DNA of 64,000 bases from Salinibacterium sp. TMP30 (GCF_038397785.1 NZ_CP151642.1:2046001-2110000); one strand, 5' to 3'. Positions 17,801-27,969 are shown, counted from the stretch's first letter. Numbers and translations are program-made. The notes: generated by a model from the sequence alone, not told the origin.

Positions 17801-18664
17801 ATGCTCGACCCCTCCAATCCCGTCATGCTCGTGCTCTTGTGGCTCACCCTCGTCGGGGTGCTTGCAGCACTTGCCCTGCGCACGTTCCGCCGGGATCAGC
17901 GCGAGTATCGCCGCTTCAAGAGATTTCGCACCACGAAACGTCGCCAACTCATGTTGCGTCGCTGGCTGATCATCTCGTTTACCCTGTTCGGTGGAATGGC
18001 TGCGGTGACGCTCGTAGCCAGTGGCAGTTTCGCCGCTCCCCTACTGGCAGAGGTGCAGGCCTGGCCCTGGGTGTCGTGGCTACTTTCTGTGCTCGCCGCC
18101 AGGCCATCGGTGACGTCCGGCGTCATCATCGGCGTCATCATCGGCGTGGTCGGCCTCACGGTCGTCGGTGTCGTCGCGGTGCGAAAAGAGGGTGATGAGA
18201 TCGTCAGCGTTGGTGACATTCAGGCGATCCTGCCACGTAACCGCCAAGAGCTTGTGCTGGGCGGGCTCCTGTCGATCAACGCCGGGGTGGTCGAAGAACT
18301 TCTCTTTAGGCTCGCCCTGCCCGCACTGCTCTTCGCGACAACCGGCAACGCCATTGTTGCGGTTGTGGGAAGCCTGCTGCTGTTTGGTCTCCTGCACTCG
18401 TATCAGGGGGTTGCGGGCATCGTCATCACGACGGTGATCGGAGCGCTCTTCATGGCACTCTATGTGCTGAGCGGCAGCATCCTCGTTGCTATTATCGCCC
18501 ATGCTGTGGTCGATTTGCGGTCGCTCGTCGTGATTCCGATGGCTGTTAGCCGCGTCCACCTCATCGACGGACGCCTCAATCCGTTCGCATTCACTCCGAA
18601 AAGGGAAACGGCTGCCAGTGGTGCACGCGCTGAGCCACCAGCCGTCACCCCGACCGAAAACTGA
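17801..18664 (+). CDS. CPBP-family intramembrane glutamic endopeptidase
   Basis: About 287 residues with six to eight membrane helices. The motifs VVEELLFRLALPALLF (EExxxR) and LLHSYQGVAGIV identify the CPBP family; this protein differs from the one at 12250-13209 in using H-S-Y in motif 2. A GTG at 17750, overlapping the nuclease gene by 16 bases, is an alternative start and would add 17 residues. Substrate unknown. It is convergent with mfd, with 22 bases between the stops. Confidence 0.75.
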   Translation: MLDPSNPVMLVLLWLTLVGVLAALALRTFRRDQREYRRFKRFRTTKRRQLMLRRWLIISFTLFGGMAAVTLVASGSFAAPLLAEVQAWPWVSWLLSVLAARPSVTSGVIIGVIIGVVGLTVVGVVAVRKEGDEIVSVGDIQAILPRNRQELVLGGLLSINAGVVEELLFRLALPALLFATTGNAIVAVVGSLLLFGLLHSYQGVAGIVITTVIGALFMALYVLSGSILVAIIAHAVVDLRSLVVIPMAVSRVHLIDGRLNPFAFTPKRETAASGARAEPPAVTPTEN

Positions 18665-18686
18665 CTTTCGCCACTGACGTCACGCA

Positions 18687-21600
18687 CTACGACTTTGCGG
18701 AATCTGCCTCTGTAGCTACGGTTTCGTCCACTGCAGCTTTCTCAGCTGCCGCAAGCTCGGCAAGCTCTGTGGCGGTGTCTCGCCCACCAAAGATTGATAT
18801 CAGCAGGTCGTTGGTCCACTCGATCAACTGACCATCGTTGGCACCTGGCGGCAGCGGGATAATCGCCGCCGATGCTGCGGCGTGATACTTCGATCCCGGA
18901 TACATGCGCTGCAATCGCACCTGAATGGAGTCGAGAAGGTGTGCCGGCGCAACGCGAAGCTTGTCGCCCATCACGACCACCTCGCTGAGGCTCGCCTTCT
19001 GTGCCATGCGGCGCAGTCGGGATACCGCAATGAGATGCTGCACTTGCTCGGGCGGCTCTCCATAGCGGTCGCTCAACTCTTCGAGCACACGATCAATGCT
19101 GTCAGGGGATGCCGCGGGTGCACTGGCCGTCGATAGCTTTTGGTATGCCTCGAGTCGCAGTCGCTCGCTCTCCACATAGTCTTCGGGAATGTTCGCGTCT
19201 ACCGGAAGCTCGAGGCGCAGCTCGGTTTGCCCCTCGGCAACGTCTCCCCGGAAGGCCGACACGGCTTCACCGATCATCCGCAAGTAGAGGTCGAATCCGA
19301 CCCCGGCAATGTGGCCTGACTGTTCGCCACCGAGCAGGTTTCCGGCTCCCCGAATTTCGAGGTCCTTGAGTGCGATCTGCATTCCAGCACCGAGCTCATT
19401 ATTGGCCGCGATGGTGTCGAGGCGTTCATGAGCGGTTTCACTCAGCGGCTTTTCTTCGTCATAGAGGAAGTAGGCGTATGCCCGTTCGCGACCACGACCG
19501 ACACGTCCCCGCAGCTGGTGGAGTTGGCTCAGCCCATACTTGTCAGCACGGTCGATGATCAGCGTGTTCGCGTTAGCGATGTCTAGTCCGGTCTCAATGA
19601 TGGTCGTTGACACGAGAACATCGAATTTGCGCTCCCAGAAATCGACCATCACTTGCTCAAGCACTGCCTCAGGCAGTTGCCCGTGGGCAACAGCGATGCG
19701 AGCATCCGGAACCAACTCGGCAAGCTTTGCCGCCACCCGGTTGATCGAGCTCACTCGGTTGTGCACATAGAACACTTGGCCTTCGCGCAGCAGTTCGCGC
19801 CGAATTGCTGCAGAAACCTGGCGCTCGGAGTAGGGCCCGACGAAGCTCAAGATAGGGTGTCGGTCTTCTGGCGGTGTCGCCAGGGTCGACATTTCGCGGA
19901 TTCCTGTGACAGCCATCTCGAGGGTTCGAGGAATCGGGGTTGCCGTCATCGCCAAGATATCGACGTTGGTCTTGAGCTTCTTGAGAGCATCTTTGTGCTC
20001 AACGCCGAAGCGTTGCTCTTCATCGATGATTACGAGCCCGAGGTCTTTGAATGAGATGTTTTTCGACAGCAGACGGTGGGTGCCGATGACGACATCCACG
20101 GTTCCGTCGGTGAGACCGGCAATGGTTTCGCGAGCCTCTTTGTCGGATTGGAAACGGCTGAGCGCTCGCAAGTGCACGGGAAAACCGGCAAAACGGTCAG
20201 CAAAGGTCTCTATATGCTGGCGCACGAGTAGCGTAGTCGGCACAATCATCGCCACTTGCTTGCCATCCTGAACGGCCTTGAATGCGGCGCGCACGGCAAC
20301 CTCGGTCTTGCCGTAGCCCACGTCACCGCTCAGCAGCCGGTCCATCGGAACCGGGCTCTGCATGTCGGCCTTGACCTCATCGATCGTGGTCAGCTGGTCG
20401 GGGGTCTCGGCGAATGCAAACGCTTCTTCGAGTTCGCGCTGCCACGGAGTGTCCACCGAAAACGCGTAGCCTCTGCTGGCCATACGCGCGCTGTACAGCT
20501 TCACGAGTTCGACCGCGATGTCGCGCACAGCCTTGCGCGCCTTCGTCTTGGCGGCCGACCAGTCGCTGCCACCCATCTTGTTAAGCGTGGGAGCTTCACC
20601 ACCGACGTAGCGCGACAACAGGTCAAGCTGATCTGTCGGAACATACAATTTGTCTCCGGGGTATCCGCGCTTGTTTGGTGCGTACTCGAGCACCAGAAAT
20701 TCGCGCTGAGTCTTGACCGCATTGCGGCCACCGGTGCTCACCTGGCGGGTCACCAGCTCACGGAACTTGCCGATGCCATGAGTGTGGTGCACCACAAAGT
20801 CGCCACTCTTGAGCTGAATCGGATCGACAACGTTTTTGCGTCGCGTCGCCAACTTGCGCGTCGGGCGTGACGCATAACCCGCCGAACGACCAAAGAACTC
20901 GCCCTCGCTCAGCACCGCCAACTTGATGCCGTCAACTGAGAAACCGTAATCGATGGATGCTTGCAACAGGTATGCAACGCCCGGTTCCGCCGCGGCAGGG
21001 AACGACTCCACGGCACGCCCCGATAGCTCGCGTTCAGCCAGCAGGTCGGCGGTGCGCTCTACGAGACCGCTGCCCTCGGCAATGATTCCCACCGTCCACC
21101 CATCGGTCAGCAACTGGGCAACATGATCGAGAGCGCCATCGACTGTTCCGGCAAATGAGGGCATCGCTGAGGCATCAATGCGCACGTACTCGGATGCTTC
21201 TTCGGCAGAATCGAGCAGGCTTGTGGCATCCGCCTCACCAGAATCGAAGGTGCTGAGCGTCCACCACGGGCGCGAGCCAGCAGCTTCACGAAGCGAGTTG
21301 AGGGTGAGAAAATCACCGGCATCCAAGTCGATGGGTGCTTCGGCTCCAGCAGTTGCCGCGTTCCAGGCGGCACTCAAGAATTCGCGGTTCGTTTCAGCGA
21401 GATTCACCGCACGCGAGGCGACCTTTTCTGGGGACAGGACCGCGATTGCTGCATCCGCAGGGAGGTAGTGAGTGAGCGGCACCAGCTTGTCGACGAGAGC
21501 GGGCGCGAGCGACTCCATTCCATCAACAGGGATGCCCTCGGCAATCTTGGCGAGCATCGTCGACAGGCTGGGAAACTCGTGTTGCATCTCGCGGGCACGT

Positions 21601-22328
21601 TGGCGCACCGACTCGCTCAGCAGAACTTCGCGGCTGGGCACCAGCTCAGCAGACATAATCTCGCCCTCGATGGAGCGCTGATCGGCAACGGAGAACTCAC
21701 GCAGTTGTTCAAGCTCATCACCAAAGAATTCCAGCCGCAGTGGATGCTCGTGGTTGGGTGCAAACACGTCGAGGATTCCGCCGCGCACCGCAAATTCTCC
21801 ACGACGCGTGACCATGTCCACGCGGGAATATGCCAATGCGATAAGACGTTCGGATAGCGCTGAAAGATCGTAGTTGCGGGCACCGGCCGTTAATCCAATG
21901 GGCTCAATCTCGGTGAGGTTGTCGGCGATGGGCTGGAGCGCTGCTCGCACAGAAGCCACCAACACAAACTGCCCGACAGGGTTCTGTTGCCAGCGTGCCA
22001 GATCGCGCAGTGCCTGCATCCGCTTTCCGACAGTCTCAGCGCTCGGGCTCAATCGCTCATGAGGGAGAGTCTCCCACGCCGGAAACTCGACAATCTGGGC
22101 TTCGGGAAGGTAACTGGTGAGCGAACGGCGCAGCGATTCGGATTCGCGGCCCGTCGCGGTGATGGCGAGAAGAGATCGTGGCGCAGCCGTCTTCGTGAGC
22201 AGACCACCTAACAGGGGCGCCCGTAAGCCCTCAACGAGTGAGAAGTCTGCGCTCTGCTGAGAAAAACGAAGTGCGTTCTCCACAGTTTGGGCGCGCGAGA
22301 GCGCTGAGATAAGTCCGTCGAGAGTCAC
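18687..22328 (-). CDS. mfd: transcription-repair coupling factor Mfd
   Basis: A 1213-residue Mfd. In order: UvrB-like domains (1-350, FPAWETLPHERLSP), the RNA polymerase-interacting CarD-like domain (about 500-570, GDFVVHHTHGIGKF), a superfamily 2 translocase with Walker A-like GDVGYGKTEVA, DEEQRFGV (DEEQ box) and the RecG-like TRG region (LIIDRADKYGLSQLHQLRGRVGR), and the C-terminal TRCF domain (about 1050-1150). It removes RNA polymerase stalled at lesions and recruits UvrA. The acidic, alanine-rich tail is lineage-specific. The start is a GTG without an evident ribosome site. Confidence 0.97.
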   Translation of the reverse strand: MTLDGLISALSRAQTVENALRFSQQSADFSLVEGLRAPLLGGLLTKTAAPRSLLAITATGRESESLRRSLTSYLPEAQIVEFPAWETLPHERLSPSAETVGKRMQALRDLARWQQNPVGQFVLVASVRAALQPIADNLTEIEPIGLTAGARNYDLSALSERLIALAYSRVDMVTRRGEFAVRGGILDVFAPNHEHPLRLEFFGDELEQLREFSVADQRSIEGEIMSAELVPSREVLLSESVRQRAREMQHEFPSLSTMLAKIAEGIPVDGMESLAPALVDKLVPLTHYLPADAAIAVLSPEKVASRAVNLAETNREFLSAAWNAATAGAEAPIDLDAGDFLTLNSLREAAGSRPWWTLSTFDSGEADATSLLDSAEEASEYVRIDASAMPSFAGTVDGALDHVAQLLTDGWTVGIIAEGSGLVERTADLLAERELSGRAVESFPAAAEPGVAYLLQASIDYGFSVDGIKLAVLSEGEFFGRSAGYASRPTRKLATRRKNVVDPIQLKSGDFVVHHTHGIGKFRELVTRQVSTGGRNAVKTQREFLVLEYAPNKRGYPGDKLYVPTDQLDLLSRYVGGEAPTLNKMGGSDWSAAKTKARKAVRDIAVELVKLYSARMASRGYAFSVDTPWQRELEEAFAFAETPDQLTTIDEVKADMQSPVPMDRLLSGDVGYGKTEVAVRAAFKAVQDGKQVAMIVPTTLLVRQHIETFADRFAGFPVHLRALSRFQSDKEARETIAGLTDGTVDVVIGTHRLLSKNISFKDLGLVIIDEEQRFGVEHKDALKKLKTNVDILAMTATPIPRTLEMAVTGIREMSTLATPPEDRHPILSFVGPYSERQVSAAIRRELLREGQVFYVHNRVSSINRVAAKLAELVPDARIAVAHGQLPEAVLEQVMVDFWERKFDVLVSTTIIETGLDIANANTLIIDRADKYGLSQLHQLRGRVGRGRERAYAYFLYDEEKPLSETAHERLDTIAANNELGAGMQIALKDLEIRGAGNLLGGEQSGHIAGVGFDLYLRMIGEAVSAFRGDVAEGQTELRLELPVDANIPEDYVESERLRLEAYQKLSTASAPAASPDSIDRVLEELSDRYGEPPEQVQHLIAVSRLRRMAQKASLSEVVVMGDKLRVAPAHLLDSIQVRLQRMYPGSKYHAAASAAIIPLPPGANDGQLIEWTNDLLISIFGGRDTATELAELAAAEKAAVDETVATEADSAKS

Positions 22329-22388
22329 CGGAGGAGTCTACTCGCGGCTGCCGACAGCACGGTGCGAGTTCACCCACAGCGCAGCAAA

Positions 22389-22970
22389 CTACCGCGGTCC
22401 GTGGAAGCGCTGTTGTGCGGCTTCGAGGCCTTCGCTCGCGACGAGAGCAACGGCATCCGCTGCATCGCTGAGAAGGTTGGGCAGCTCGCTGCGCTCATCA
22501 CTGGAGAAGTCGCGCAAAACAAAGTCGGCGGCAGGCTGACGGCCAGGAGGCCGACCAATGCCCACCCTTACGCGCGTGAAGTCTGGCGAGCCAACAGCAG
22601 CAGCGATATCGCGGATGCCGTTGTGACCGCCGTGGCCGCCACCGCTCTTGAGCTTCACAGTATCGAAATCGATATCGAGCTCGTCGTGCACCACAATGAG
22701 GCGTTCGATCGGAATCTTGTAAAACCGCATGAGTGCAGCTACCGGCCCACCCGAAAGATTCATGAACGAATGGGGTTTAGCCAGAATCAGCTTGGGCCCC
22801 TCACCAAAACTGCGGCCCTCAGCAACCGCTGCGTTGGCTTTGTGGTTCTTGAAAGTGGCAGACAGCTCGTCTGCCAAGTGGGCCAACACCATGTGGCCCA
22901 CGTTGTGGCGATTACCGGCGTAGCCGGGCCCGGGGTTACCGAGCCCGACTACTAACCATTGGTCATCCAC
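22389..22970 (-). CDS. pth: peptidyl-tRNA hydrolase
   Basis: A complete 193-residue Pth. It shows [22 protein letters not shown] with the catalytic histidine (His22 region), [39 protein letters not shown] and [10 protein letters not shown]. It releases peptides from prematurely dropped peptidyl-tRNAs. It lies 27 bases after rplY and before mfd, the usual actinobacterial order rplY-pth-mfd. Confidence 0.96.
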   Translation of the reverse strand: MDDQWLVVGLGNPGPGYAGNRHNVGHMVLAHLADELSATFKNHKANAAVAEGRSFGEGPKLILAKPHSFMNLSGGPVAALMRFYKIPIERLIVVHDELDIDFDTVKLKSGGGHGGHNGIRDIAAAVGSPDFTRVRVGIGRPPGRQPAADFVLRDFSSDERSELPNLLSDAADAVALVASEGLEAAQQRFHGPR

Positions 22971-22996
22971 GATTTCTCGCTTGCGAAAGAATCGAA

Positions 22997-23620
22997 TTAT
23001 TCGGATTCCTCGGTCGCTACAGCCTCGGCAGCAACAGCCGCGGCTTCTTCTTCAGCAGCTTCAGCCTCGACCGACGAGCGCGGGGTGCTCACGCCGATAA
23101 CGAGAAGCTCTGGGTCGGAAAGCAGGACCGAACCGGTAATAAGGGTGACGTCCTTGGCGTAGATGTGCTCGCCCTCTTCAAGGCCCTCAATGTCGACGGT
23201 GAAGTACTCAGGAATATGAGTTGCTTCAGCCTCAACCGAGACGGTCGGTGCGTCGAGGTTGGCGATGGTGCCGGGAGCCGACTCACCAGTGACGTGGATC
23301 GGTACGTCAACGATGACCTTCTCACCCTTGCGGATGACAACGAGGTCGATGTGTTCGATGATCTGGCGAACCGGGTCCTTCTGCACGTCCTTGACCAGAG
23401 CAAGCTGGCTCTTGCCGTTGATGTCGAGGTCCAAAATCTGGTTCGACTTGCGCAGGATGAGCCCGATCTCGTGACCCGGGAGGGCAACGTGGATGGGGTC
23501 GGTGCCGTGACCGTAGATCACTGCGGGAATCTTGCCTGCAGCGCGAAGCTTGCGGGCTGCGCCCTTACCGAAGGCGTCACGGGCATCCGTGACGACGTGG
23601 TTGACGGTTGGCTTAGCCAT
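22997..23620 (-). CDS. rplY: ribosomal protein bL25 (Ctc/TL5 type)
   Basis: A 207-residue protein with the N-terminal 5S-rRNA-binding L25 domain (about 1-95, containing [15 protein letters not shown]) and the C-terminal TL5/Ctc beta domain (about 100-185), followed by an alanine- and glutamate-rich tail. In Bacillus the homologue is a general-stress protein. An AGGAG ribosome site lies eight bases before the ATG. It leads the rplY-pth-mfd cluster. Confidence 0.95.
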   Translation of the reverse strand: MAKPTVNHVVTDARDAFGKGAARKLRAAGKIPAVIYGHGTDPIHVALPGHEIGLILRKSNQILDLDINGKSQLALVKDVQKDPVRQIIEHIDLVVIRKGEKVIVDVPIHVTGESAPGTIANLDAPTVSVEAEATHIPEYFTVDIEGLEEGEHIYAKDVTLITGSVLLSDPELLVIGVSTPRSSVEAEAAEEEAAAVAAEAVATEESE

Positions 23621-23633
23621 TGTTGTCTCCTAA

Positions 23634-23682
23634 AGGACCAGTGGTCCGTGGGTGGGCACAGTGCGTGTTGGCGCAGTGCCCA
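23634..23682 (-). promoter_or_regulatory. structured 5' leader of rplY
   Basis: Two inverted repeats lie just before the rplY ribosome site: GGACCA-G-TGGTCC at 23634-23646 and a longer hairpin at 23653-23682 (TGGGCAC ... GTGCCCA with an inner TGCG/CGCA). Both could fold in the rplY mRNA leader and might affect its translation. No known ribosomal-protein leader family is recognised. Nothing else is seen between 23683 and 23866. Confidence 0.3.
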
Positions 23683-23866
23683 GATCGATGTCTGTAATTC
23701 AACTCGAACGCCGGCAGACTTTTCGTCTGCCACGTGAGGAAAAGCCCTGTGACTTGCCCGCCGCGTCGATAACGGAACTCGAAAGTTCCCTCGCCGAAGT
23801 TCAACGCCTTAGTGTACACGGTCGCGCTGCCAAAGAATCGTTGACACAAACCAGTACTCTTGGAGC

Positions 23867-24583
23867 ATGTCCGGAGGTCTTCACGCACGCGTGCTCAACG
23901 AACTGGGACTACACATCGTCTCGGGTGAGATTGACCCCGAATCCATAGTCCTCGCCGAACAGCTTGAGGAACGCTACGGAGTCTCCCGCTCGGTCATGCG
24001 CGAAGCCGTGAGAGTGCTCCAATCACTCGGAATGGTTGCCTCGGTGAAGCGGGTCGGGATGCGCGTGCAGCCCATGTCACGGTGGAACCTCTACGACCCA
24101 CTCGTCATCCGCTGGCGACTTGAACAGGCCGAGAACGGCCAGCAACTGCGCTCCCTCACTGAACTGCGCAATGCCATCGAACCTCAGGCCGCACAGCTTG
24201 CCGCCACACATGCCTCCGACGACGCGGCCAGCGAGTTGCTGTCGCTGGCCGCGCGAATGCGGTCAGTGGGTCGCTCAGGTGACCTCGAACTGTTTCTTGA
24301 GCTCGACATCCGCTTTCACTCACTCGTTCTTGCAGCAAGCGGCAACGAAATGTTTGCACGGCTCGATCGTGTGATCGCCGAAGTGCTGACGGGCCGCACC
24401 AATCGCGGACTCATGCCATCGACACCACACGAAGAGGCACTGCAATGGCACGTGGATGTTGCTGACGCCATTCAGGGTAAGCGCCCCGCAGACGCCTACA
24501 CCTCAATGGCGCAAATCATGAACCGCACTAGTGACGAGGTTGAACCTATTTGGGCGGGCGAACCGCGCATCTTCCTCGACTAG
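23867..24583 (+). CDS. GntR/FadR-family transcriptional regulator (probable gluconate regulator)
   Basis: A 238-residue regulator. The winged helix (about 5-70) contains EQLEERYGVSRSVMREAVRVLQSLGMV, and the all-helical FCD effector domain (about 95-225) has the metal-type residues Asp and His (LDIRFHSLVLAASGN, ALQWHVDVADAI). It sits convergent to a gluconate-type SDR-gntP-gntK operon, so control of gluconate use is inferred. The ATG at 23867 gives the normal length, and the two convergent stops are only 11 bases apart. Confidence 0.8.
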   Translation: MSGGLHARVLNELGLHIVSGEIDPESIVLAEQLEERYGVSRSVMREAVRVLQSLGMVASVKRVGMRVQPMSRWNLYDPLVIRWRLEQAENGQQLRSLTELRNAIEPQAAQLAATHASDDAASELLSLAARMRSVGRSGDLELFLELDIRFHSLVLAASGNEMFARLDRVIAEVLTGRTNRGLMPSTPHEEALQWHVDVADAIQGKRPADAYTSMAQIMNRTSDEVEPIWAGEPRIFLD

Positions 24584-24594
24584 CTCGTGGTGAG

Positions 24595-25368
24595 CTAGAC
24601 GACGACCGACATGCCACCATCGATAAAGATGACCTGGCCGTTGACATAGTCCGAGCCACTCGAGGCTAGCCACACTGCGGGGCCGCCGAGGTCGACGGGA
24701 GTTCCCCAGCGACGAGCAGGCGTACGGCCCAGAATCCAGTTGTTGAAGGTGTCATCGTCAACGAGCGCCTGCGTCATCTCGGTGTGGATATAGCCAGGGG
24801 CGATCGCGTTGATCTGCAATCCGCCGCTCGCCCACTCGGCCGTCATGGCACGAGTGAGATTGCGGATGCCGCCCTTCGAGACCGTGTACGGCCCGATAGT
24901 GGGGCGAGCAAGGTCGGCCTGCACCGACGCAATGTTGATGATCTTGCCCTCGCCACGCTGAAGCATGTGACGCGCAACCTCGCGACCGACGAGGAACGCG
25001 CTCGTGAGGTTGGTTGCGATAACCCGGTTCCAATCCTCCACGTCGAGATCGAGCATCGGTTCGCGGTGCTGGATGCCCGCGTTGTTCACGAGCACACCGA
25101 TCGGACCAATGGATGCCTCGATCTCGGCAATAGCGGTGGCGACAGCCGCGGCATCCGCAACGTCAAACGCTCGAGCGTAGACGCGTTCGGCCCCGAATTC
25201 CGCGCTGAACTCGTCGCGCGCTGCGGCGAGCCGCTCTTCGTCACGACCGTTCAGCACGATCGTTGCACCGGCGTCAGCCAAAGCCTTGGCGATAACACGG
25301 CCAATTCCTCGGCTGGATCCGGTAACGAGGGCAATGCGCCCGCTGAGGTCAAACAGCGTGGATGCCAC
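24595..25368 (-). CDS. SDR oxidoreductase, probable gluconate 5-dehydrogenase
   Basis: A 257-residue classical short-chain dehydrogenase. It has the cofactor motif TGSSRGIGRVIA, NNAGIQHREPM, a catalytic Ser-Tyr-Lys set (IASVQAD, YTVSKGG) and the C-terminal VNGQVIFIDGGMSV. The HREPM and RPTIGPYTVSKGGIRNLT segments resemble gluconate 5-dehydrogenases, which interconvert gluconate and 5-ketogluconate. Lying nine bases after the gntP stop, it is probably the third gene of a gntK-gntP-SDR operon. Confidence 0.8.
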   Translation of the reverse strand: MASTLFDLSGRIALVTGSSRGIGRVIAKALADAGATIVLNGRDEERLAAARDEFSAEFGAERVYARAFDVADAAAVATAIAEIEASIGPIGVLVNNAGIQHREPMLDLDVEDWNRVIATNLTSAFLVGREVARHMLQRGEGKIINIASVQADLARPTIGPYTVSKGGIRNLTRAMTAEWASGGLQINAIAPGYIHTEMTQALVDDDTFNNWILGRTPARRWGTPVDLGGPAVWLASSGSDYVNGQVIFIDGGMSVVV

Positions 25369-25377
25369 GGCTGCCTC

Positions 25378-26784
25378 CTAGAACATTCCGGCGGCGATGA
25401 AAATGACGAACGCGATCGCGAAGCCCATAACACCGATCAGTGCTTGACCGACAGTCCAGGTGCGGAGCGTGGTCTGGGTGTCCATACCGAAGAAGCGGCT
25501 GACCAACCAGAAACCAGAGTCGTTCACGTGACCAGCAAAAACCGATCCGGCGGCAAGTGCGAGCACGATAGCCGCGAGCTCTACCGGGTTGAGGCTTGAG
25601 TCAGCCAGAACGACAGGCTGAACGAGCGCTGCCGCGGTGGTGAGGGCGACCGTTGCTGAACCCTGTGCGACGCGAATAATGGCGGCGATCACGAATCCGG
25701 CAACGATTAGCGGCATGCCGATTGAGTCAAGCGAAGCAGCAATGCTCTGACCGATTCCGCTGGCGCGCAATACGCCACCGAACATTCCACCGGCACCGGT
25801 GATCAGGATGATTGAGCTAACTGGGCCGAGAGCACTATCGACGATGGTCTCGACGAGTGAGCGCTTCTTGTTGCGCTTCCACCCGAGCAGCCACATTCCG
25901 AAGACGACAGTGATGAGCAAAGCGATCGGAGTTTCTCCCAGTAGACGAAGAACCTGAACGATGGGGTTCTCGAGGTCGACTGCTCCGGCTGTTGCTAGTG
26001 CGTTGAGTCCGGTATTCATGAAGATTAGGACGAGCGGAAGAAGAAGCAAGAAGAGGATGGTTCCGAGCTTGGGGTCTGACTTGAACTCTGCTGCCTTCTC
26101 GTCATCCGCATTTCCGAACAGGATGTCGGGGATGGCAATGTCGAAACGCTTACCGGTCCAGGTGCCGAACTTGTAGCCGACGACGTACCAGGTGGGGATG
26201 GCGACGATGAGTCCGAAGATCAGTACTAGGCCAACGTCAGCACCGAGCAGTCCGGTTGCGGCGACGGGGCCTGGGTGCGGCGGAACGAAGATGTGCATGA
26301 CCGAGAATGCAACGGCGGCGGGGAAAGCGTACAGCAGCAGCGAACCACCGAGGCGACGGGCAACGGTGAAGATGATCGGCAGCATGACAACGAGTCCAGC
26401 GTCGAAGAAGATGGGGAAACCCATCATGAGCGAGGCTACGGCCAAGGCCAGCGGCGCCCGCTTTTCTCCGAAGCGTCGGATGAGTGAGTCGGCGAGCACT
26501 TGAGCTCCACCACTCATTTCGAGCATCCGACCCAGCATTGCGCCCAGACCGACCAAGAGGGCAACGCTGGCGAGGGTACCCCCGAACCCCGACGAGAGTG
26601 TCGGGATTATCTGGTTCGTGGGGATACCTGCTGCTACCGCGGTCACGAGGCTCACGATGATCAGCGAGAGGAACGCGTGTACGCGCCCCACGATAATCAG
26701 CAGCAGCAGCAGCGCGATAGCTCCCGCGGCAAGAAGGAGAAGGCCCCACGTGGGCAACTCCCAGAGCAATTGGAGGTCGGTCAT
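25378..26784 (-). CDS. gntP: gluconate:H+ symporter (GntP family)
   Basis: A 468-residue integral membrane protein with about 12-13 hydrophobic helices. Family features are GFGGTLASVALLVGLGAMLGRMLEMSGGAQVLADSLI, MGFPIFFDAGLVVMLPI, FVPPHPGPVAATGLLGAD and AGHVNDSGFWLVSRFFGM near the end. It imports gluconate or related sugar acids. It is followed by the SDR and preceded by gluconokinase, so the three form a gluconate operon. The second of two ATGs has the better ribosome-site spacing. Confidence 0.9.
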   Translation of the reverse strand: MTDLQLLWELPTWGLLLLAAGAIALLLLLIIVGRVHAFLSLIIVSLVTAVAAGIPTNQIIPTLSSGFGGTLASVALLVGLGAMLGRMLEMSGGAQVLADSLIRRFGEKRAPLALAVASLMMGFPIFFDAGLVVMLPIIFTVARRLGGSLLLYAFPAAVAFSVMHIFVPPHPGPVAATGLLGADVGLVLIFGLIVAIPTWYVVGYKFGTWTGKRFDIAIPDILFGNADDEKAAEFKSDPKLGTILFLLLLPLVLIFMNTGLNALATAGAVDLENPIVQVLRLLGETPIALLITVVFGMWLLGWKRNKKRSLVETIVDSALGPVSSIILITGAGGMFGGVLRASGIGQSIAASLDSIGMPLIVAGFVIAAIIRVAQGSATVALTTAAALVQPVVLADSSLNPVELAAIVLALAAGSVFAGHVNDSGFWLVSRFFGMDTQTTLRTWTVGQALIGVMGFAIAFVIFIAAGMF

Positions 26785-26810
26785 CATTGTCCTAATTTCT
26801 GTTGTGCAGC

Positions 26811-27332
26811 TCAGTCGACAAAGTTGTCGGTGAGGTCTTTGTTAATCGACCGGATAATGTCGTCCGGAGTCTGGGTGAGGTCGACACGGATGCCGCGCTC
26901 ATCGCTCGATAGCGGTTCAAGCGTGCTGAACTGCGAGTCGAGAAGGCTATTGGGCATGTATTCATGGTTGCGGTGCGATTGGCGTTCAGCGATGACCTCT
27001 TGATCACCCTGCAAATGCACGAAGACAGTGGATGGGGCGTGGGAGGTGAGGAGCTGCCGGTATGAGCGCTTTAGCGACGAGCAGGCCACGATTATCGGAT
27101 TGCCTTCGGCGAGTTCGGCGCCGATTCTGTCGGCGATGATTTCTAGCCAGGGTGCGCGGTCTTCATCAGTTAGAGCGTGCCCCGCGGCCATCTTTGCCTT
27201 GTTGGCACTCGGGTGCAGGTCGTCACCATCGATGAACTTCATGCCGAGCGTCTTCCCGAGGGCAGCGCCGACCGTCGACTTTCCAGAACCGGAGACGCCC
27301 ATGACGATCAGGGGCGGAAATTTCGAAGCCAC
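26811..27332 (-). CDS. gntK: gluconokinase
   Basis: A 173-residue P-loop kinase of the GntK/shikimate-kinase type. It begins IVMGVSGSGKSTVGAALG (Walker A), then has FIDGDDLHPSANKAKMAAGHALTDEDRAPWL and CSSLKRSYRQLL, all typical of thermoresistant gluconokinases. It phosphorylates gluconate to 6-phosphogluconate, which Gnd (28507-29964) oxidises in the pentose phosphate pathway. It is the first gene of the operon, and a possible operator lies 65 bases upstream. Confidence 0.93.
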   Translation of the reverse strand: MASKFPPLIVMGVSGSGKSTVGAALGKTLGMKFIDGDDLHPSANKAKMAAGHALTDEDRAPWLEIIADRIGAELAEGNPIIVACSSLKRSYRQLLTSHAPSTVFVHLQGDQEVIAERQSHRNHEYMPNSLLDSQFSTLEPLSSDERGIRVDLTQTPDDIIRSINKDLTDNFVD

Positions 27333-27396
27333 ACTTTTCCTTACAGTCGACGCGACGTTACGTCTGATATCAATCTGACCAGTGTGCCTTAAAGCA

Positions 27397-27412
27397 GACT
27401 TATTACAAAGTC
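27397..27412. promoter_or_regulatory. candidate operator upstream of gntK
   Basis: A perfect inverted repeat, GACTT-ATTACA-AAGTC, lies in the intergenic region between gntK and the PNPOx-like gene. Its size suits a GntR-family dimer, and the GntR regulator at 23867 is the obvious candidate. Short repeats of this size also arise by chance. Confidence 0.35.
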
Positions 27413-27543
27413 AGGCAAAAGATATCTCCGTAACTCGGGGATTTGATGCTGCGCCTACCAGCATCCCAGCGCCTGCCTATTCGCTCAAACACTGGTAGAA
27501 CACCGAGCACCGTGGGAGGATGACGACACGGAAGGATGACGCC

Positions 27544-27969
27544 ATGAGCGAGAACCTGAATGACCCAGTCGAGGTATTAGAACTGGAAACCTGCTGGGAG
27601 CTACTGCGCACTGCCAGTCTGGGCAGGATTGCAGTCAGCTTTCGGGGAGAGCCAGAAATCACACCGGTCAACTTCATCGCGGTCGGTAATCGGCTACTGC
27701 TGCGCACTGCGCAAGGAACCAAACTGCTGAAGCTCACGATCAACGACAAAGTCGCGCTAGAGACTGACTCGGTGGGGGAAGAAACGGCGTGGAGCATCGT
27801 GGTCAAGGGAACCGCGCGAGTGATCGAGTCTCAGGAAGAGATCTTCGAGGCCGACCAGTTGCCGCTGCAGCCGCTCATCCCCACCCTCAAATACGTGTGG
27901 GTTGAGGTCACTCCCACCGAGATCTCGGGCCGCCGCTTCACGCTGGGACCTGAACCTGAACGGTACTGA
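27544..27969 (+). CDS. pyridoxamine 5'-phosphate oxidase-like split-barrel protein
   Basis: A 141-residue protein of the flavin-binding PNPOx-like fold. The features seen are LLRTASLGRIAVSFRGEPEITPVNFI, LLLRTAQGTKLLKL, VALETDSV and WSIVVKGTARVI near residue 90, as in the Mycobacterium Rv-type PNPOx-like proteins that bind FMN or F420. A GGAAGGA ribosome site precedes the ATG at 27544. No partner gene indicates a substrate. Confidence 0.75.
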   Translation: MSENLNDPVEVLELETCWELLRTASLGRIAVSFRGEPEITPVNFIAVGNRLLLRTAQGTKLLKLTINDKVALETDSVGEETAWSIVVKGTARVIESQEEIFEADQLPLQPLIPTLKYVWVEVTPTEISGRRFTLGPEPERY